NCBI GenBank assembly: GCA_023213395.1
Contig: CM041465.1
Coordinates: 158,293,741-158,357,740 of the forward strand
Direction of reading: 5' to 3'
DNA: 64,000 nt
Origin: Cycas panzhihuaensis
Taxonomy: Eukaryota > Cycadophyta
In this document: one piece after another, positions 11,655 to 22,399 of the stretch
Layout: each line of letters opens with the position of its first letter
Position numbering within the stretch: position 1 is the stretch's first letter
Notes under the pieces: model-generated
What the model was told of the DNA's origin: nothing
What the model saw: only the letters and a program-made list of their open reading frames with translations
Database searches by the model: none
Program-made: the position numbers and the translations under genes

Positions 11655-12452
11655 CGCCTGGGCAGCAGAGCCTCACTGCTCAGAAGCGTAATGTGATGGC
11701 GAATGCTGACAATCAAGAAAACATGAGTAGCACACGCATATATATAAAGAAAAGCAATAAAGAGCAGCACGTGGACCAAGGGCATAGGCAAGTGTCGTGG
11801 CGGAACGCGTGGACAAGGGAGACAGAGACGAGGACAACGTAGGGGTCGCCACGCCGTCTGCCCAGGCATCGACCGAACCCAAGTAAGCAAGAAGGACGGG
11901 ATGCCCCCGCTCCCAAGGTGCAATATGAAGTAGCAGGGCATCCAAAGAACAGGCAAGCGCATCTAACTAACCAAAGAACTAGAGACTTGGGCACGGTGGC
12001 CGCCGACAAGCCTCCACATGAAATGGTGTGTATCATGTATGATAGAGGTAGCATGTATGATTTATTTTTGTAAATGGATATTTTCGTATGTTGTAAATGT
12101 TTATATGTTGTAAATATTTGTTTGTTTTAGAAATGCAAATGTGCAGATATGCAGATTTTTTGTTGTAGATATCTTATTGAAAGTATGTGTGTTTCCTTCC
12201 ATGTATGGCCATATGTCTAACAGGAGCACACACATCCACCGTGAGTAGAGGCGATCGAGAGGTGTGAGGTTAGAGGATGGGGCGACATACATGTCCACGA
12301 GGGAGCATAGCGGAATGTGCAAAGGAAACGACAAGCATGGAAAAGGGGGAGTAACGATACTCCACGGCCCTAATTTGGGAGTGCCCAAAATAGGAAGACA
12401 GAGGTTCCCAAGAGCTCACGGAACGCGGGTTCCATGGGGAACTGGAAGCTCG
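11655..12452 (-). other. Noncoding 3' interior of N with A+T-rich islet
   Basis: Between the hairpin array and the 3' LTR no pol domain can be read on either strand. 12055-12200 is a sharply A+T-rich islet with near-repeats of ATGTTGTAAAT, unlike the G+C-rich sequence around it, and may be a small insertion. No polypurine tract is visible next to the LTR at 11655. Confidence 0.5.
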
Positions 12453-12793
12453 AAGAAAAATCCACCTTAAATTGCCATTCAACCCGCAGCTAGGAGGAAT
12501 GGGGACAACCTAAGATGGTAGTTTAGGCTCGTTTGAAAGAAGAATCCATCTCAAATTGCCATTCCACCCGTGATTGGGAAGAATGAGAACAATTTGAGAT
12601 TGTAGTTTAGGCTCGTTTGAGCAGAATCCATCTCAAATTGCCATTCCACCCGTGATTGGGAAGAATGAGAACAATTTGAGATTGTAGTTTAGGCTCGTTT
12701 CGGAGCAAGAATCCATCTCAAATTGCCATTCCACCCGTGGTCGGGAGGAATGGGAACAATTTAAAATGGTAGTTTAGGCTCGTTGCGGAGCGA
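12453..12793. repeat. Tandem array of four ~84-bp hairpin units
   Basis: Units start near 12453, 12538, 12623 and 12707. Each contains ATCCAyCTyAAATTGCCATTC-type sequence and ends with TTTAGGCTCGTT. In units 2 and 3 ATCTCAAATTG is followed about 30 bases later by its exact complement CAATTTGAGAT. In unit 4 the inner part (12726-12753) pairs CCATTCC with GGAATGG and CCCG with CGGG around TGGT. The first unit is the most divergent. Confidence 0.85.
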
Positions 12794-13430
12794 GAAGAGA
12801 GGAAGAGGCGTGCCTAGGCCCCATAAAGGTAGGGGTAGTCACACGCAGGGTAGGAGATAGGTGACGAAGAGTAGGTCCAGTATCGCTAGGTCTACCGGTA
12901 AACTTGCTATGGTCGGAACCAGATGAGCGCAACGGACCTGGCACACGATGGATCGCGTGGCAAGGTTGCATCCGAGTAGGAGTGGCTCTAGTCCGAGGTA
13001 AGGATCTAGAACGTGAAGAAGAAGTGCCTCTACGAGTGGCTCGCCGACGTGGGCGCTTACGTGGGACCGCTCGGGGAGGTCGAGGAGGTAAAATAGATGG
13101 CTGGTTTAAGACCGCCACGGAGCCAATGTAGAATGAGGAAGAGCGGAATATCCGATTGAGATATTCCCCAGGTGCTCATGAAACCGTGGTGACACGTCGA
13201 GGAGAGGGCCCATAACCCTCGCCATCCGAATCGGAATCACTCATGGCGGCTAAGTAACCGTAACCACCTACGCCAATCGGGGCAAACCTAACTAGGTTTG
13301 GCTCATGACATGGCATAGGGCTCGATCGATGAAGGTCGGTCTCCTCAAACAAAGGTCCCACTAAGGGGTAACCTCCTCGGGATCGCTATCTTCATCATCG
13401 AAACACTGGCAGTGGATGAGAGGTGTGAGA
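12794..13430 (-). pseudogene. Possible tail of the Gag-protease frame of N
   Basis: Minus-strand open stretches (12774-13118, Arg/Ser/Pro-rich; 13176-13361, with an acidic SDSDSDGEG run) follow the protease. They lack any reverse transcriptase motif. They could be the C-terminal tail of the polyprotein or simply G+C-rich sequence with few stops; I cannot decide. Frame breaks coincide with G/C runs. Confidence 0.35.
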
Positions 13431-13868
13431 CTAAGATTGGCTCACGGCGACAACTTTAACTTGTCCTTCATGGACAAATTTAAGTTGCCCCATCTGCGTG
13501 GAGCAGATCGCCCCATCCGGGTCGAGCCATGGTCGCCCAACAAGAGGTTGTACTCTACATCGACATCGAGTACAAAGCAACCCGGTAAAACGGTTTTCCC
13601 TCCTAAGGTGAGGGATAGGGAGATCGCCCCGGAGGGGACTTCTCGATCCCATCATACCCTTGGCATTTCCAAGGACAGACTCAAGAGCTACTATGCCTAG
13701 CTCCTTGAGCATACGCCACAGCATAGCGTTAACCGAGGAGCCATTATCTACAATGGTCCTCTTTACGATACAATCGGGAGTGTCAATGGTAATGACGAGC
13801 GGGTAATGCAAAAGCTTCTCCGCTTCTGGGAGATGGGAGATCTCACGGGATCAAATGAGATGACAGTG
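13431..13868 (-). pseudogene. Ty3/gypsy-type aspartic protease of element N
   Basis: Processes the Gag polyprotein. The minus strand reads EKLLHYPLVITID, then TIVDNGSSVNAMLW: the D-x-G-S active-site box, with the catalytic Asp codon at 13746-13748 and Asn at the next position. About 80 residues later comes LVGRPWLDPDGAICS followed by GQLKFVHEG, the conserved end of protease in plant Tat/Athila-type gypsy polyproteins (LLGRPWLH..GAVPSS). The 126-codon open part begins at an internal Met, so the true start lies in gag upstream. What normally follows, reverse transcriptase, is absent. The key catalytic residue is kept; whether the frame joins gag depends on small indels that may be sequence errors. 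Confidence 0.85.
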
Positions 13869-14848
13869 GCCCATGGGAGGTAGCACCTATCGCATGGATG
13901 GAAGCGTCTTGTTGGCCAAGAGCTTCAAGAAGAAGAGCACGTTGCTCAGGGCAGCTTCTCAAGACGTCCATCAAGGACATTCCCGCAGCGACGGTATAGA
14001 GCTCGTCAACAATAGAAAAGGGTTTACCCTTCCCTGTGGGTTGGGTAAGTGCCCTTCTAAAGTCGAATCGACCGGGGCAGACGGGAATAGTCTTGGGAAG
14101 CGCAGGAATCTCCGGAGGAACCGGCTCCTAAGAGGATCAAGGTGAGATGTGGATGAAGAGGCACCATTTGCCTCTTTAGCGGCTGGGACCCAAGTTAAGG
14201 CATATAACGCAGTGGTCTCAAGCAATTGGACAACCTTCTTTCCCTTATAGCGGACCGCGAAGGTGATGGAGCACGGCCGTGGGAGCGCCAAGAGGAAGGT
14301 GACCTTCGCACACCCTTCCCTCTACCATGCGAAGGGTGAGGATCGAGAGATCTATCCCGATTCTGACTGTATCTTTGTTGAACATCGCGACCACGTTCCC
14401 CATGTTTGGGGAACGGGTCTCTATAAACAGGCTGATCGAGGTTAGGTCTCGATGCTCGCCTAGGGGACGAGTCGCGTGGGTCTTTGTGCCCGCAACGCCG
14501 CATCGTCATGGAAACACTCCCGTGGATGGAACACCACCTCTTCTCAAGGGAGGATCGATCCTCCTTGCTTGAGAAGATCGGGTGTTACCCCTTTGGGGGC
14601 ATCGCACGAGAAGTTTCTTGAATGTGTCTATGGGAGGTAGGCGATGAAGGAGGTTGGAGTTTTAGCTCCTTCATCGTGCGCTCGAATGAGCGAATGGCGA
14701 GGTAAGCGGATCTAGGGTCCTCTCACGGATGAGAGGTGGACCTAGCGGGGTCTGCGAAGGTGTGGTCTCCTTCATGGAGGAGGCGCCTCATGCGTGCGAG
14801 GGCTTGGGAGGTTTCTTGAGACCGCTTGGATCTCAATAGCCTCCAAAG
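13869..14848 (-). pseudogene. Gag C-terminal region of element N
   Basis: Two overlapping minus-strand stretches (13971-14291 and 14195-14509) are rich in Arg, Ser, Pro and His, with RDPFPKHGERGRD-like basic segments suited to binding RNA. No CX2CX4HX4C zinc knuckle is visible. The stretches change frame against each other, consistent with either decay or the indel errors seen in the LTRs. Confidence 0.5.
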
Positions 14849-15201
14849 CTAAACACCTCGAGATGGCGAGTCACTGCGTGGTTGCCCCCATCTTGAGGAC
14901 TTCCACATGCACCTCGGGCGAAGTGCGTTGAAAGAGATCCTCTTCAACTCCTCGTGCAAAGTGGCCTTGGTGGAGTGAAGGAGGTCGTGAAAGCGTCGCA
15001 CAAAGTCACGGTTCATCTCATCGTGACCTTGTTTGAGCGACAAGCGCCTTCATTCCGCTCTCGAATGGGCGCCACGTCAAAATAGTTGACGAACTCGTCC
15101 ACTAGCCGGAATGAGGAGATCGAATGGGCGGTAGAACCACTTGAGGGCGCCGCCTGCAAGGATCGCGGAAGAGCTTCATCAAGATGTGGTCGTGGGCCCA
15201 A
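14849..15201 (-). pseudogene. Gag core (retrotransposon gag domain) of element N
   Basis: Capsid-forming part of Gag. The minus strand reads STAHSISSFRLVDEFVNYFD, then after a frame change LKQGHDEMNRDFVRRFHDLL followed by ISFNALRPR. This matches plant Ty3/gypsy gag: a SI.SF..L...F...F block, then L.Q...E....F..RF. The two parts overlap at 15013-15043 in different frames, so one small indel separates them. It lies between the N-terminal part (15875-16408) and the basic C-terminal part, the normal order. Confidence 0.75.
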
Positions 15202-15874
15202 TAGTCAATGCACGCCATGGAAAAGTGCGCACATGCTCGGTTGGGTCTTGCGGCGAAGTCCCGTCAAATTTGGGGACTTCAGAGGATGAGGCGCAAGTTA
15301 GTCCTTAAGCGCCGACGGACAAGGGCGTCGACCTATAGTCCACGAAAGGACGTGTCCTTGCACAGGCTAAAGGATCGACAACCCAAGCAAAGGAACGGAT
15401 GGGGTGTCGGTCCCATCCCTCCTTGAGGAAACACCCCTTGTGGGAAGGGGGTGCGGGTAGATGTTGGAAAGGAGGCGCTCCCTCAGGCCGCTGCAGCAGC
15501 AGGAGTCGCTACCGGACGCCTGGAAGCAGGGGTGAGGGGCCGGGTTTGCCCATATGGGCCACCCGTAGGTGGCGCGACCCCATATGGGTGCAACGGTCCA
15601 CTCCATGACAGGGAGGTGGTTTCCCTTGCCCCCGCCCCAAGGTTGTGACGTAGCCCAGGGGCACGTAAGAGAAGGACCACCAACCGGGTTCGGACATACG
15701 TGAGTGGGTCCTACATGGTCAAGGCGGCGGCGCTAGCAGGCCTCGAGGCCTACTAGGGAACGCAGCGGCGCCACGTTCGGCGGTGGCACGCGTGCGTTTG
15801 GTTTGAGCAAGGCATACTAACCCCGAGTTGAGGGAAAGATGCGCGCTACGGGTCCCGAGGAAGTGGGACCACGA
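15202..15874 (-). pseudogene. Gag middle part of element N, frame-broken
   Basis: G+C-rich stretch with frames open on both strands (for example 15483-15697 minus, Ala/Pro/Gly-rich). By position it should link N-terminal gag to the gag core. No motif can be named, and the direction of coding rests on the neighbours only. Confidence 0.35.
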
Positions 15875-16408
15875 CTAGAATCGGCAAAACGCAACACTCG
15901 CCTTAGAGCCGGGGTAGACACGGCATAGACGCGTGTGCGCGGGCGACGTATCAACCGTCGTAGATGACGTGGGCATGGATGAGGAAGACGCCACGCTGCG
16001 TAGCATCTCCGTTAACCATCTAGGAGGCGGTTGGCGAATCGCCGAAAGTACCGCCAAGCGCCTCGGCCGCGTCGGCGGAGGGGTATCCTCATAGCCATAT
16101 GAGGTCGAAGGGACTTCAGTAGGGGACCTCAGGCGCCTCGTAAGGCTCGCCAGTGGGGTGGCGGGTCTCACGAGTAGCCGGGTCTTCCACTCATGAGTGG
16201 AAGGCTCAAAATCTTCGGGGTGGAAATGGTCATCAGGGTAATAGATGGAATCCTCGCCCTCACGGGTGGATTCCGAGCAGACGAAGGAACTCATGAGTTC
16301 CGAAGTCATGGCATGGTAGGCCCAATCGGACGGGTAACCTTCCATTCGAAACGGGGCTCGACGATGGAATGAACGCGACGATTGGTCTTCTAACAACGGC
16401 AAACCCAA
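15875..16408 (-). pseudogene. Probable Gag N-terminus of element N
   Basis: The longest open frame of the interior, 177 codons on the minus strand, begins about 180 bases inside the primer site, where gag should start. It is rich in Ser, Pro, Thr and Arg with an acidic EDSIYYPDDHFHPEDFEP segment. No domain is recognised; the call rests on position, strand and uninterrupted length in a region where other frames are also fairly open. Confidence 0.5.
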
Positions 16409-16587
16409 GCGCGCGAGAACGTCGCATGCAACGCCTCATGAGCGTTGTTAGAAAAAGCGGAAAGGAAAAGGAAGGAAAGATCGCAAACCCGTTGGGGGGT
16501 TGCCCAACTCAAAACACAAAATGCGAGCCTACCTAAAGGCAAGAGCACCAACACGAAGGGGAAGCGGATCTAGCTCCCTTACTGGCA

Positions 16588-16606
16588 GTCCCAAGTATGG
16601 TCGCCA
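16588..16606 (-). promoter_or_regulatory. Candidate primer binding site of element N
   Basis: One base inside the 5' LTR the minus strand reads TGGCGACCATACTTGGGAC. TGG pairs with the CCA end of a tRNA, and TGGCGAC-type sites occur in plant gypsy elements. It fixes the minus orientation. I cannot name the tRNA with certainty. Confidence 0.65.
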
Positions 16607-16607
16607 G

Positions 16608-19140
16608 TGAAACGCTCTCCACGGGGCAATGATCCAACGCCTAGCGGGAAGGACACAAAACCACAGGGCTAATAGGCTAAAGAACGAGGATCATACCGCG
16701 GACGTCCGTCTTGGCCTTGAGCTGCACGGATCGCAAGGTGCCTGGTTGCTTCCAGGTAGCCGTGCAGGGCGAGACCCTCCTACCCTTCGGATGGCCGGGA
16801 AGGGGAAAAGGAAACTCGCACGCCGCTACTTCTCAAGGCAATGAGAAAGCGAAGGGGGCAACCAACCGAACGTGTCACGGTAAAATATATGCAAGAGCGG
16901 CTAAGGAGGGATCGGTCACGGGATCTCAAATACCATAATACGCGGGGTATAGCAAAGAAATGTACAAGTAAAGTAAATGCAGAGTAAAAAGCAAGTACAA
17001 ACTAAATAGTTATTTCTTCCCCTTTTTCTTATGTTCTTTAACTACTAAAGCAAGTGTAAAGGAACGTAAGAGCACGAAAAAAGAGTATGGAAGGTGAGCG
17101 AGAATACCGGATCCGGCGGTTGGGCTGAGACGCAGGTGTTCGTCCACGGTTGCGCTTCCTCCCCGTCCTTCTCGTATGCGACGTCGGTTGCAAGCGGTGA
17201 TGGGGGATCACTTACCTCCCCGAAAGCAAATAAACACTAACTAAACTGAAACGATAGAAAATAAAGCTCAAAGCGACATAAACAAAAGGGAGAACGTACC
17301 AAACAAGCGTCGACCGGCAATGGGTCGACCCTATGCGCCCCTTTGTTCCGAACGCTCCTGCAAGCAAATAAGGTAATACCTTCCTCTCGAGAGAGAGGCT
17401 ACGAGATACAAAAAGTATGTATATATGTGCCGCAAGTAAAATAAACTAAGCTAGGAAGATACGGTTAGGCACTAACATGCAATGAAAGGGAACGAAGTCA
17501 CACGACACATATGCAATCGACATACACCACCAACGCACCAAACGGGACTGAGTGTAGCCTCGGGATGGCTAACTCACCCACGAGAGGTCTCCACAGGATA
17601 TAAGGGAAGCGATGCTAGCATGTAACAGATCGGGTCGTAGCAACGGATAGCCTATACCAAGACGGGTATTCAAACCGACTCTCCAAAGCTTCTCTAGCCC
17701 GCTTCCTAAGCAAAAGCGGAGATAAAGGGGAGAGGATAAGGGACTAACCCTTGGGGAGTAGGATCAAGACTGGGGACTAATCCCGCCTATCTCCCTCTAA
17801 CCCTCGTGTAACCCTTTATGCCTATTGCCCAAGAAATGGCGAAAGAGAAGGGTTGGAGGAAAAGGATGGGTTTAGGGGGCAAGTGAGAAACTAGGCCTAG
17901 CCTAGGGCAACACTCAATGGGCCACAACCGCTACTGATTTGCATCAAATGATCAAGGGAAACTCAAGGAAATACATGCACAAAGAGAGGAAAAGATTTGC
18001 AAGTAAGCAATGAAGAAATAAGCAAAAAGCACTTAACAAGGGACACCAAATACCTCCAATGATGAGAAATGAGAGCATGTGGGTCCTTGGAAGCTTGGTG
18101 CAATGTCCAACCAATGCCTATGAGGTGTTGTTGCATGTCCCTTGCAAGAGAATAAGGTAGTGGAACCTCATGCAAGTCAAAAGCTTGGAAATGGCTCCTT
18201 GCGATGGTCTTTCTTGGTGAAAATCCTCTTGAAAGCCTTGAGAATGTATGAAGAGGAAGAGTGCTTAGAACGAGTCTGTAGGGGCGCAATGGCCTGCAAC
18301 TCCAAAGAATAGCAGCCCTTTGTACCTCTCGATCCACAAACAGGAGGATGTCTCTTATCAACATTTTGTTCTTTGTCTCTTTGTGAAGAAAATGCTCTAG
18401 GAAAGTTCAAAAGTGAGGTGAATAATGAAGCAAATGAATGAAAAAATGGTTTTATGTCTTGAGTGAAGCGAGTGAACGTTGGGGCCCTCGCGCCCAACTG
18501 TTGGGAGCCACGCCAGATTCGCGAAAATCGCGCCAGCGCCGCGTGGTTTCTCTTTTAAATTTTAAGCAACAGATGGCGATAAACTTAGCGATGCAGCTAA
18601 GTTTATCATGCAGACGCACCGGTACCGCCCGAACTCCGCAGATCAAGCAATTTATCACAGACGAACCGAAACCCAAAAACAGAAAATTAAAGTAAGAAAT
18701 CGGTTTTTAAGGTAAAATCATAAATTAAACTCAAAATACATTAGTCAAGAGCGGTTTTAGGTCATGGGCATGTGCTCAAACGGTAAAAAGACCTAACCAA
18801 GGGTTAAACCAGCTTAGAAAGGGTTTGCAACATAAGCGACGCGTAACACGCATAAACAAAGCCTACGAAAGCATCCCGAAAGACCATGGAGACGTCGTGG
18901 GTGGTTGTACGCCATACGGGTGTCGTGATTCACGATGAATGCCCTCACCGTGAGTCGTCATAGGCTAAAAGGTGCCATAGGCACATGCATAATGAACAAG
19001 CAATCAAACAGTGCATATGGATGGGCACATGTCAATCAAACCATTCCATCGCAACGATCATAAGTAAGCAAAGTAAAGGCATATACCTGCACAAACCTGT
19101 GTCGATGTGTCGCAAGTCCATTCCCGATAGCCGGGAAACA
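16608..19140 (-). repeat. 5' LTR of element N (2533 bp)
   Basis: Partner of 9134-11654. It begins TGAAACGC at 16608 and ends CGGGAAACA at 19140, with target duplication GGGAC at 19141-19145. On the minus strand an ATATATACATA element near 17415-17427 is a possible TATA box. Compared with the other LTR there are many single-base length changes in C or G runs. Confidence 0.95.
18578..18607. other. Conserved hairpin inside 5' LTR of N
   Basis: Perfect 12-bp stem: GATAAACTTAGC pairs with GCTAAGTTTATC around a 6-base loop. Its counterpart is at 11093-11121. Confidence 0.7.
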
Positions 19141-19145
19141 GGGAC

Positions 19146-19854
19146 CTTGATTTTTTGTGTAGCAAACCTCTTCTTCCATCTTAAAGGCTACATCTAGAAG
19201 AGAGTCAGAGGCTACAAAGTTGGTATCAAAGGTCGTGTTAAATTCTATGAACTTCTTAGCAAGTGCTTTGAAGTTGAGTGTTTTCAATGTTCCACTAGAT
19301 TGAATACTTCTAAGTAAGATTTTATAATTAGGGATATGTAGACATGACTGGATCAAGAATGCCCAAGTGATACATTGGGTCTTAAAATCTTGATCAATTA
19401 CCTATTTTATTGGTCAAAGGAGATTTATTATCTGATGAGCTCATCCCTTCTGTATTTTTAATTTGTTCATTTTTAAAATAAGATAAATAAATTCTAAATT
19501 TGACTTGGCATCGAAGTTCTTCTTGAGAACTTTAAGGACTTTCTAGGCTGTATCATGTTACTTTTCATTAATCAAGTTATGCAAGGAGTGATCAGTAACC
19601 AACAGAATTTATGCACAAATATTTTCATCATCTATTTCCCATTGTAGTTTGGTTATAGTATCTATAGGAGTTGTTGGGGCAGATCCATCGAAAGTAGGTG
19701 TTGTAGCTGTTGCAAGTATGATGGGTATAGGCTGCAAGTGGGCTCTCTAAAGGCCTTCATACTTTGTAGTATTTTTAACTCCAGTGTACCATAAATCCTA
19801 ATTTTCTTTGCCTTTCAATATGCAGTTAACATTCTGCTTGAATTGAGATGACAT
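19146..19854 (-). pseudogene. Copia gag, N-terminal part, element A
   Basis: Continuation of the gag broken off at 9133. The start ATG (minus, 19854-19852) opens MSSQFKQNVNC and soon DLWYTGVKNT, a copia gag beginning, with an early stop before DLW. The open part 19036-19356 encodes ALAKKFIEFN and LLDVAFKMEEEV, typical of the gag capsid region, and runs into the end of N at the GGGAC duplication. Removing N joins this directly to the zinc-knuckle half. The gene is dead through stops and the 10-kb insertion. Confidence 0.82.
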
Positions 19855-21795
19855 GGTGATGATGAATAAGTAGAAGAAATGATAGAAGTATGTGCCACTA
19901 TCATGTGTGGCTAATACACCTTACACAACAGAGATATAGAAATGAATAATATAATGAGAAGCAAGTAATAATTAAGTATTTTTTTAATAACTATAAAAAA
20001 ATGAATATAAGCAATGATGCAAGAATGAGGCCTAATGTAGAGTTAGTAAAGAGTAGTGATGTGTCATGCCACTAACCTCTAACTTATATCCAAATGTAGG
20101 TGAGGTTTCGATGCCTAAGGCTTCTAGTATACGATTAGGACCTTCACCCGTAATACCCGTACCTGTGCTTGGTGATAAAATCTAAGTCACAATGGAGCCT
20201 AAGTACTCCGAGTTCTCACCCAATTTACCAGTAAGTAGCTATATACCTCCTCTGAAGAGTCAAATAGTACTACATATCCCACGGCTATGATGGATATTGG
20301 ACTGAGTTAATTTTAATCTTACATTAAGGTTTTTAGTTTTTTTAGGTGGTTATCAGGATTATCCCTGATTGGAGGCCATAGGTATGGATAACCTGTCCCT
20401 CCACCACTATTCTGGTTAAGACCAAACCTAGTATGAAACTCACACCTTCCTTAGGGCCTAGACTTCGACCAACTTTGGTCTATTTCAACTAAGGCAACTG
20501 TGTGCACAAGTCAAGAACTGGTGGTATAAAGTATATGGATGAGATTCCTTTAAGGAATAATGTAAGTTATTTCTGAATAATTAAAAACTAAAATAGAAGA
20601 TTGCCAAATGTGCTTGCTTACTTTTTATTCTTGCTTTGTTATTGCTGTTACTTTTATGATGATTTATGCTATGTGTGCAAATAGAAAAAGCATGCTAGAT
20701 TTAGTAGGAGAACCGGATGTTACTTCCGATCCAAGGTTTCCCTTACTTTAGTATAATGTTTCTAAATATGTTTTTAGAAATTTTAATATAAAATCTATAA
20801 TGGGCTAAAAAGTGTATCAACTTGCCACTAAAATACTATTTTTTTCTAAATTTATATGCATGTTATTTTGCCCTATTTTATGATTTTTCACAAAATTTAC
20901 AAATAATGATAAATAGGTAATTTTTTTAAAAAATTACAAATATGAAGGCCTAAATGATGAAATATGAATTTATGGAAGAAGGAAAAAGTATTTAGAATAT
21001 CATTTTTTATAGAGTAGTGAAGTTAGATTTCTAAAAAGGCATAAAAAATTTATGCCTGAAAAAGCACAAAAGCATAATCTTGCTAGATCCACTGTCTCAA
21101 AATCTAAACTTCAATATGTCAAAAATTATATTTTGATATGTACATCAACTTTTCCTTCTACACTATCTCTAAAATCAGTCAAAACATTACCCGAAATACC
21201 CTTACAATATCCTTTATGGAGTTGAGTAGGCAAATTTCAACAACCATGAGAAAACTGCATAGATCTCACTAACCAATGGATGAAATTTAATGATATTTAT
21301 CTTAAACTGATCCTAAGACATAAATCTGCTAGATCCCTTAAAAAACTTTCAGATTTTTAGCTTATAATTAAAGGATTTCATTGGGAAAAGTATATTAAAT
21401 CACTTATCCATAAATTTTTACCATTTTATCTCAGCCAAAACTCACTGTTGTAGGCTGAATCTAAATTTACACCTGAAGGTAAAAATGATCCTCTATTCAA
21501 GGTGACCTTGCATGCCAAATTTCATCAAAATATGATATGGTCAATTTTTTTTATGAAAATTTAGGCCTTTAATGCTTCCAAAACTGTTTTAGTAACTAAA
21601 CGACTTCAAAAACCTGTATTCTTCACCTCTAAAATTTTTCACACTTAGAAAAAGTAGTAACATACAAAGTACTATAATTTTAAGCTATCAAAATGTTAAA
21701 AAATGATGAATGCACTCTCAATACTTTACATTGAAGGTGAAGGAGAGGCAAAATGACTCCATGCAAGTGGAACGGAGTGAATAAATCCCTTTCTA
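19855..21795 (-). other. Long leader of element A
   Basis: Almost 2 kb lie between the primer site and gag, far more than the short leaders usual in copia elements. 20040-20560 has a visibly higher G+C content than the rest; the remainder is A+T-rich with no readable domain. A separate small insertion cannot be excluded. Confidence 0.6.
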
Positions 21796-21807
21796 GGTTT
21801 GATACCA
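21796..21807 (-). promoter_or_regulatory. Primer binding site of element A
   Basis: The minus strand reads TGGTATCAAACC two bases inside the LTR, a decayed copy of the initiator-Met-tRNA site TGGTATCAGAGC. Confidence 0.8.
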
Positions 21808-21809
21808 TA

Positions 21810-22120
21810 TGAAGAAAGGATGGATCTAAGAAATAAATCATTCACATGCACACAATAACAATAGATAATGAAAAAGAGATGAAACAAGGTATGAGAGCAA
21901 GCTTGGAGGTGAGAATAAATAATGACTTCCTCCTTGAGATTTCGCCTTTTATTATTGAGAGTGAGTATTAGGGTTAGGATTTTCTTGCCTAATGACATGA
22001 ACCCGAAATTACATCTAAATGCACATAAAGTGCATTTCATTAAAAGACTAATGCTAATAATATATCTTAAGGTCACATAATTAATCTACATAAATGACCT
22101 TAATACATTAACCTCTTTCA
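21810..22120 (-). repeat. 5' LTR of element A
   Basis: 311 bp, partner of 4493-4803, followed by the target duplication TTAAA (22121-22125). Most differences from its partner are A/G or C/T transitions. Confidence 0.95.
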
Positions 22121-22125
22121 TTAAA

Positions 22126-22399
22126 TGCTCATGTGGTTTGTAAATAATACAAATACTTAATTAAAATAAAGATTAGATTACTCAAAGGAATAATGGGGGC
22201 CACGTAATATGAGTAAAAGAGAAAGTCCTTAAGGGGATAATATTTTAATAGTTGACCCTTAGTGTTTATGCCCTTCTTTTGAACATATGATAATTAAAAT
22301 ATTGGAAGATAGTTGGTCATTGTCCCTTTATATAGTGTTTATTTCCATGTCAACATCTCTACCGTGTGTCATTTTTTATTGATTATGCTTCATCATGTG
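22126..22399. other. A+T-rich spacer
   Basis: No gene or element end recognised between element A and the minisatellite. Confidence 0.5.

Larger units (their letters stand above)
9134..19140 (-). mobile_element. Nonautonomous Ty3/gypsy-type LTR element N (Gag-protease only)
   Basis: Direct repeats of about 2.5 kb (9134-11654 and 16608-19140) start with TG and end with CA; the exact 5-bp target duplication GGGAC lies outside (9129-9133 and 19141-19145). A tRNA-primer-like sequence beginning TGGCGACC lies one base inside the right LTR on the minus strand, and gag-like and protease-like frames are also on the minus strand. The 4.95-kb interior has no reverse transcriptase, RNase H or integrase: the space between protease and 3' LTR is filled by a hairpin repeat array and noncoding sequence. 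This matches the structural class described in plants as TR-GAG or LARD elements, mobilised by another element's enzymes. It is much richer in G+C and CpG than its surroundings. Confidence 0.92.
4493..22120 (-). mobile_element. Ty1/copia LTR retrotransposon A (split by element N)
   Basis: Two 311-bp LTRs (4493-4803 and 21810-22120) bound the element and are flanked by the direct repeat TTAAA (4488-4492 and 22121-22125), the 5-bp target duplication. On the minus strand the order is LTR, primer site, long leader, gag, protease, integrase, reverse transcriptase, RNase H, polypurine tract, LTR, which is the copia order. Element N (9134-19140) sits inside gag; without it and its 5-bp duplication the element is about 7.6 kb, longer than the usual 5 kb, mainly because of a leader of nearly 2 kb. 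By hand count the LTRs differ at 33 of 311 positions, mostly transitions, so the copy is old. The coding region has stops and frameshifts and is dead. Confidence 0.93.

Noticed and set aside
11504-11842. 112-codon plus-strand frame crossing the inner edge of the left LTR of N
   Set aside because: It is antisense to the element, crosses the LTR border, has no counterpart in the other LTR and shows no domain.
9134-19140. Reading the two 2.5-kb copies as a segmental duplication
   Set aside because: TG...CA ends, the exact 5-bp flanking duplication, a primer-like site and gag-protease between them identify LTRs of one insertion.
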